From contig CAAGSD010000071.1 of NCBI GenBank assembly GCA_900772845.1, positions 1 to 8,771 of the forward strand: DNA of 8,771 nucleotides, written 5' to 3'. The notes beneath the pieces are model-generated. The model made no database searches. It was not told the DNA's origin and saw only the letters and a program-made list of their open reading frames with translations. The position numbers and the translations under genes were made by a program. Of the stretch, positions 5,827 to 8,771 are shown one piece after another (within the stretch, counting starts at the first letter, position 1; each line of letters starts with the position of its first letter). Source of the DNA: Lachnospiraceae bacterium (lineage in GTDB: Bacteria > Bacillota > Clostridia > Lachnospirales > Lachnospiraceae).

Positions 5827-6763
5827 GGAATAATCCTGCTTTCTTCAGTGCCGGACGAAGTGCCAGATAGAATACGGAAGCACAGATCACAGCAACAATG
5901 GCGTTGACACCGGTAGTTACGGTGCTGATCTTGGCAAGAGCCTTGGAGATATCCTGAGGCACACCCAGCAGATACATTTTATAGAAGTAACCAACCAATG
6001 GATCCGCTACCACGTTAAATGCCATACCGCAGGCAGAAGCAAGGATCGTTACGCCGGTCACGTATTTTGCGGAATGCTCTTTGCTTAAGTGGAAGATCTT
6101 GTGAGCTACCAGACCCACGATCAGACCGATGCACAGCTTTAATAAGAAGGTCTTGGGAGCACTGGTCACATAAGCGGTGGTCAGATCGGCGATGGTCATG
6201 CCGATGGCACCGGCAAGTCCGCCCCAGTATCCGCCAAGCAATAAAGCTGCCAGTACACAGAACACATTACCCAGATGGAATGCGGTCTTCTCGGGACCTA
6301 CGGGAATGTCAATCTTGAAGAAAGCAAATCCGATATAGCACAGAGCTGCCAACAGACCTGCCTGCGCCAGCTTCTTCACATCTGCCTTCTGTGTGGGAAT
6401 TACGCCTGCAATAGCATTGTACAATCCCTTAACAGTCAGCAGGATAGCGAAGAATACCAGAACCAGGCTGTAGGAGTAAGGACGCTCTGCGGACAGCTTC
6501 TGGTCGGACAGAGTGGACTTCTGAACGGACAATTCATCCTTCTGCGCATTCAGGGCATCCAGATCACCGTCTGCTGTGCCGCCGGTGACTGCCTCGATAG
6601 AAGCTTCTACTTCTTCTAACTGTGCCTTGACATCACTCAACTGGCTGCCATAAGCAACGGACTCTTGATAACTGTTATTGTGGGTAATGACTGCCAGGAC
6701 GATTCCCAGGATCAGGAGAATGGCTCCTGCGATCAATACGCCGTATGATTTTTTCTTTTCCAT
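5816..6763 (-). CDS. ECF transporter S component, probable vitamin B6
   Basis: A membrane substrate-binding (S) subunit of an energy-coupling-factor transporter, about 315 aa. The core (about 129-310) matches the PF07155-type S fold: QAGLLAALCYIGFAFFKIDIP, then FHLGNVFCVLAALLLGG (162-178), GGLAGAIGMTIADL (181-194) and TSAPKTFLLKLCIGLIVG (200-217). An unusual N-terminal part precedes it: a membrane helix (8-27), a charged coiled coil (about 40-94: LSDVKAQLEEVEASIE, LDALNAQKDELSVQK) and a second helix (98-122). Typical S subunits are about 180-200 aa. No ATPase or T subunit lies nearby, so it should share a common ECF module encoded elsewhere. The 11-bp overlap with a pyridoxamine kinase points to B6 as cargo (inference). 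Start: ATG 6763 has AGGAG (6777-6773) 9 nt upstream. In-frame ATGs at 6796 and 6805 lack a good SD, although they would add up to 14 residues. Confidence 0.85.
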   Translation of the reverse strand: MEKKKSYGVLIAGAILLILGIVLAVITHNNSYQESVAYGSQLSDVKAQLEEVEASIEAVTGGTADGDLDALNAQKDELSVQKSTLSDQKLSAERPYSYSLVLVFFAILLTVKGLYNAIAGVIPTQKADVKKLAQAGLLAALCYIGFAFFKIDIPVGPEKTAFHLGNVFCVLAALLLGGYWGGLAGAIGMTIADLTTAYVTSAPKTFLLKLCIGLIVGLVAHKIFHLSKEHSAKYVTGVTILASACGMAFNVVADPLVGYFYKMYLLGVPQDISKALAKISTVTTGVNAIVAVICASVFYLALRPALKKAGLFHDI

Positions 6764-6799
6764 AATGATGATCTCCTCTTTTGGTTTCTTTTCCATAAT
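6752..6799. repeat. 15-bp duplication carrying two start codons
   Basis: TTTCTTTTCCATAAT occurs exactly at 6752-6766 and 6785-6799, 33 bp apart, which is in frame. On the minus strand each copy reads ATTATGGAAAAGAAA and so carries an ATG and MEKK. Only the downstream ATG (6763) has a strong SD (AAGAGGAG), which itself lies between the copies. Confidence 0.6.
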
Positions 6800-6911
6800 T
6801 CCCATTTCTTCGGTGGGATATGTTAGGATTCAGTGTATAGAAAAAGTGGCTTGCTTAAAAGAGCCAGAATAAGTTTTTTTTACCATGCCAGTTTCGAGCA
6901 TTGATAATACG

Positions 6912-6934
6912 TTCTGCAGAAACATTCTGCAGGA
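6912..6934. promoter_or_regulatory. Paired CTGCAG sites in divergent spacer
   Basis: The perfect palindrome TTCTGCAGAA (6912-6921) and its near copy TTCTGCAGGA (6925-6934) form a direct repeat with a 13-bp period. They lie 13 bp upstream of the valS-leader -35 box and about 150 bp upstream of the ECF S start, in a spacer otherwise without genes (6764-6947). Two sites on nearly the same helix face suggest a regulator operator, but no regulator can be named. Confidence 0.35.
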
Positions 6935-6947
6935 AAACAAGATTTTC

Positions 6948-6977
6948 TTGACAAAGTCGGAATTCCTGTACTATATT
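6948..6977 (+). promoter_or_regulatory. Sigma-A promoter of the valS T-box transcript
   Basis: A perfect TTGACA (6948-6953), an 18-bp spacer, then TATATT (6972-6977). Transcription should start about 6984-6985, exactly where the flanking repeat of the MITE begins. I see no equally good promoter between the MITE and the T-box, so this one should drive valS. Confidence 0.75.
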
Positions 6978-6992
6978 TCTTATTAGTAGTTT

Positions 6993-7144
6993 GTAACTAT
7001 TCAGAGCCTGTAAAGCTTATCAAATGAGCGTCGAATGCTTGCATTCGTAAGAACAATTGATAAGCTTTATAGGGCGAAGTAACCACATGAGCAAAAGGAA
7101 AGCCTCGTAGAGGCGGTTTTGCGAATGGGGTTCTGAATAGTTAC
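6993..7144. mobile_element. IS66-like MITE, 152 bp
   Basis: The ends are perfect 13-bp inverted repeats: GTAACTATTCAGA (6993-7005) and TCTGAATAGTTAC (7132-7144), and pairing continues inward for about 4 more base pairs with wobbles. The bases just outside are AGTAGTTT (6985-6992) and AGTAGCTT (7145-7152), an 8-bp direct repeat with one mismatch. Family knowledge: IS66 elements begin with GTAA and make 8-bp target duplications, so this fits a non-autonomous IS66 derivative. It has no coding capacity. Inside are a 13-bp perfect stem (7011-7023 with 7057-7069) capped by CGAATGC/GCATTCG (7032-7038, 7041-7047), and a second hairpin (7091-7122: GCAAAA, GCCTC-GTA-GAGGC, TTTTGC). As RNA it would fold into a three-way junction. 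The one TSD mismatch suggests an old insertion. A structured RNA unrelated to transposition is the alternative. Confidence 0.7.
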
Positions 7145-7160
7145 AGTAGCTTTTATGAAA

Positions 7161-7432
7161 ACAAAGGCAATGACGAAGAGGAGTACACATATCCCCTTAC
7201 CAGAGAGAGCGGCTGCATGTATGCGCTGGAAGGCTGCTTCAAGACAGGAATGTGGAAGGTAGCTTCCAAGCCGGAGAGCCGAGACCGGATATTCCGGGCG
7301 TAAGTTCTCACGAGTTATCCCCGTTACCGGATAGGACTTTGTAAGAAGTCTCGAGGCAGCGCAAGCTGTGAACAAAGGTGGTACCGCGTTAATGACGCCC
7401 TTTGCTGACGAGAGTCGGCAGAGGGCTTCTTT
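7161..7432 (+). ncRNA. T-box leader, valine-responsive (specifier GUA)
   Basis: A tRNA-sensing T-box riboswitch upstream of valS. Uncharged tRNA-Val should stabilise the antiterminator and allow valS transcription. Seen directly: a stem I region (about 7166-7272) with GACGAAGAGGAGTA and the AGAGAG segment; CACAT (7185-7190 region) able to pair with ATGTG just before GAAGGTAG, in which GTA (7259-7261) is a Val codon and the likely specifier; an F-box CCGTTA (7321-7326) in stem II; a stem III hairpin CAGC-GCAA-GCTG (7357-7368); and the T-box proper AAAGGTGGTACCGCG (7374-7388). The bulge TGGT (7379-7382) complements the ACCA end of a tRNA with discriminator A, as in tRNA-Val. The antiterminator pairs CAAAGG (7373-7378) with CCTTTG (7399-7404) and GCG (7386-7388) with CGC (7396-7398). 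The 5' boundary is approximate. Confidence 0.93.
7397..7432 (+). terminator. T-box intrinsic terminator
   Basis: The 5' arm 7397-7409 (GCCCTTTGCTGAC) pairs along all 13 positions, two as G-U, with 7414-7426 (GTCGGCAGAGGGC) around a GAGA loop, followed by TTCTTT. The 5' arm shares GCCCTTTG with the 3' side of the antiterminator, so the two folds exclude each other, as in other T-boxes. Confidence 0.92.
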
Positions 7433-7460
7433 AGTTTCAGGAGAATTTAAGGAGGACAAA

Positions 7461-8771
7461 ATGAGCAAAGAATTAGCCAAGACCTATGACCCCAGCGGCA
7501 TAGAAGACAGACTGTATCAGAAGTGGCTTGACAAAAAGTATTTTCATGCGGAGGTGGATCACAGCAAGACCCCCTTCACCATCGTGATCCCGCCCCCAAA
7601 TATCACCGGACAGCTCCACATGGGTCATGCACTGGACAACACCATGCAGGATATCCTGATCCGTTATAAGAGAATGCAGGGCTACAATGCACTGTGGCAG
7701 CCCGGCACCGACCATGCAAGTATCGCAACCGAGGTCAAGATCATTCAGAAGCTGAAGGAAGAAGGCATCGACAAGCATGACCTGGGCCGTGAAAAGTTCC
7801 TGGAGAGAGCCTGGGAGTGGAAGAAGGAATACGGCGGACGTATTATAGGCCAGTTGAAGAAGCTGGGCTCTTCCTGTGACTGGGACAGAGAGCGTTTCAC
7901 CATGGATGAAGGCTGCAATAAGGCTGTGACCGAAGTATTCGTAAAGATGCACGAAAAAGGCTACATCTACAAGGGTGCCCGTATCATCAACTGGTGTCCC
8001 GTATGTAACACTTCCATCTCCGATGCAGAGGTAGAATATCAGGAGCAGGCCGGACATTTCTGGCACATCAAGTATCCTCTGATGAACGAGGACGGAACTC
8101 CCAGCACCACAGAGTTTCTGACCTTTGCCACCACCCGTCCAGAGACCATGTTAGGTGATACCGCAGTAGCCATCCATCCCGATGACGAGCGTTATACCCA
8201 TCTGCATGGCAGAAAGGTACTGCTTCCTATCGTAAACCGTGTGATTCCTATCGTTGAGGATGCTTATGTAGACAGAGAGTTCGGTACCGGTGTTGTTAAG
8301 ATCACCCCCGCCCATGACCCCAACGACTTTGAGGTCGGCAAGCGTCACAATCTGCCCGTGATCAATATCCTGAACGATGATGCCACCATCAATAAAAACG
8401 GTGGAAAGTTCGAGGGCATGGATCGCTATGAGGCGAGAAAAGCTATCGTGGAAGAGCTGGATCAGATGGGCCTGTTAGTAAAGATCGAGGATCATGTACA
8501 CAACGTAGGTACCCATGACCGCTGTAAGACCACTATCGAGCCTCTGGTAAAAGAGCAGTGGTTCGTGAAGATGGACGAACTGATCAAGCCTGCAAGAGAA
8601 GCTGTAAAAAATGGCGAGATCAAGCTGATCCCCGAACGTATGGAGAAGAACTACTTTAACTGGACCGACAATATCCGCGACTGGTGTATCAGCCGTCAGC
8701 TGTGGTGGGGACACAGGATTCCCGCATATTACTGTGATGACTGCGGTGAAGTAGTCGTAGCCAAGGAGATG
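7461..8771 (+). CDS. valS: Valyl-tRNA synthetase, 3' end outside window
   Basis: Class I aminoacyl-tRNA synthetase that charges tRNA-Val. The frame is open from ATG 7461 to the window end (437 codons, about half of a normal ValRS of roughly 880 aa). The truncation is the window edge, not a defect. The N-terminus reads MSKELAKTYDPSGIEDRLYQKW. The ATP-binding HIGH signature is HMGH (53-56) after PPPNITGQL. The CP1 editing domain that hydrolyses mischarged Thr-tRNA-Val shows TTRPETMLGD (224-233) and TPAHDPND (282-289) with D286. SRQLWWGHRIP (411-421) marks the return to the catalytic core. WCPVC and CDDC cysteine pairs are present. The KMSKS loop and anticodon-binding domain lie beyond 8771. A near-perfect SD (AAGGAGGA, 7449-7456) sits 4 nt before the ATG. 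Expression is controlled by the T-box directly upstream. Confidence 0.97.
   Translation, partial: MSKELAKTYDPSGIEDRLYQKWLDKKYFHAEVDHSKTPFTIVIPPPNITGQLHMGHALDNTMQDILIRYKRMQGYNALWQPGTDHASIATEVKIIQKLKEEGIDKHDLGREKFLERAWEWKKEYGGRIIGQLKKLGSSCDWDRERFTMDEGCNKAVTEVFVKMHEKGYIYKGARIINWCPVCNTSISDAEVEYQEQAGHFWHIKYPLMNEDGTPSTTEFLTFATTRPETMLGDTAVAIHPDDERYTHLHGRKVLLPIVNRVIPIVEDAYVDREFGTGVVKITPAHDPNDFEVGKRHNLPVINILNDDATINKNGGKFEGMDRYEARKAIVEELDQMGLLVKIEDHVHNVGTHDRCKTTIEPLVKEQWFVKMDELIKPAREAVKNGEIKLIPERMEKNYFNWTDNIRDWCISRQLWWGHRIPAYYCDDCGEVVVAKEM

Noticed and set aside
6847..6887. Hairpin TGGCT...AGCCA followed by a run of Ts
   Set aside because: Only a 5-bp stem with a 10-nt loop, and on the + strand 7 nt separate stem and T-run. 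Too weak to call a terminator or an attenuator for either neighbouring gene.
6984..7160. CRISPR repeats or a toxin-antitoxin gene in the non-coding stretch before the T-box
   Set aside because: No regularly spaced repeats and no coding frame with an SD; the structure is explained by one inverted-repeat-bounded element.
7067..7480. Minus-strand frame of 137 codons across the T-box
   Set aside because: It overlaps a well-defined T-box and its terminator and ends within the MITE; no SD and no domain.
7473..8714. Three minus-strand frames opposite valS
   Set aside because: The + strand reads as an unbroken ValRS with all expected motifs; the reverse frames are shadows and lack family features.

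Overview
The window looks like a chromosomal segment of a gut-type Firmicute of the class Clostridia, most probably Lachnospiraceae. This rests on moderate GC content, strong AGGAGG-type ribosome binding sites, a T-box leader on valS, a PadR/HAAS(DUF1700)/DUF4097 operon, and an ECF vitamin-transporter S component beside a pyridoxamine kinase. The family assignment is inference from protein style, not a database result.

Layout. At 1-150 there is a long imperfect palindrome and a short direct repeat, then a cytoplasmic GH13 alpha-glucan hydrolase (166-1479, +). A near-consensus promoter (TTGACG-17-TATAGT) whose -10 lies inside a perfect 19-bp inverted repeat drives a tight three-gene operon: a PadR repressor (1669-2004), a HAAS/DUF1700 membrane protein (2032-2763) and a membrane-anchored DUF4097 beta-repeat protein (2760-3734). 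This set reads as an autoregulated envelope-signalling unit. Converging on it is a solitary AT-rich DUF1016/YhcG-type PDDEXK nuclease (3751-4779, -) with a TTG start and its own promoter at 4906-4934, probably laterally acquired. Next comes a two-gene minus-strand operon: an ECF S component with an unusual N-terminal coiled-coil extension (5816-6763), overlapped by a pyridoxamine/pyridoxal kinase (4960-5826). Together they make a vitamin B6 uptake-and-trapping module.

The 6764-7460 stretch has no protein gene but is full of signals: a divergent spacer with CTGCAG repeats, a sigma-A promoter (6948-6977), a 152-bp IS66-like MITE (6993-7144) flanked by an 8-bp near-perfect duplication, a valine-type T-box riboswitch with specifier GUA and its terminator (about 7161-7432), and then valS (7461 onward), which runs off the window. 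The MITE appears to have landed at the transcription start of the valS leader, so the T-box RNA should now carry a folded 152-nt insert at its 5' end.

The strongest candidates for new biology are the MITE fused into the valS T-box transcript, the PadR/HAAS/DUF4097 unit with its promoter palindrome, the extended B6 S component, and the terminator-like hairpin inside the kinase coding region.
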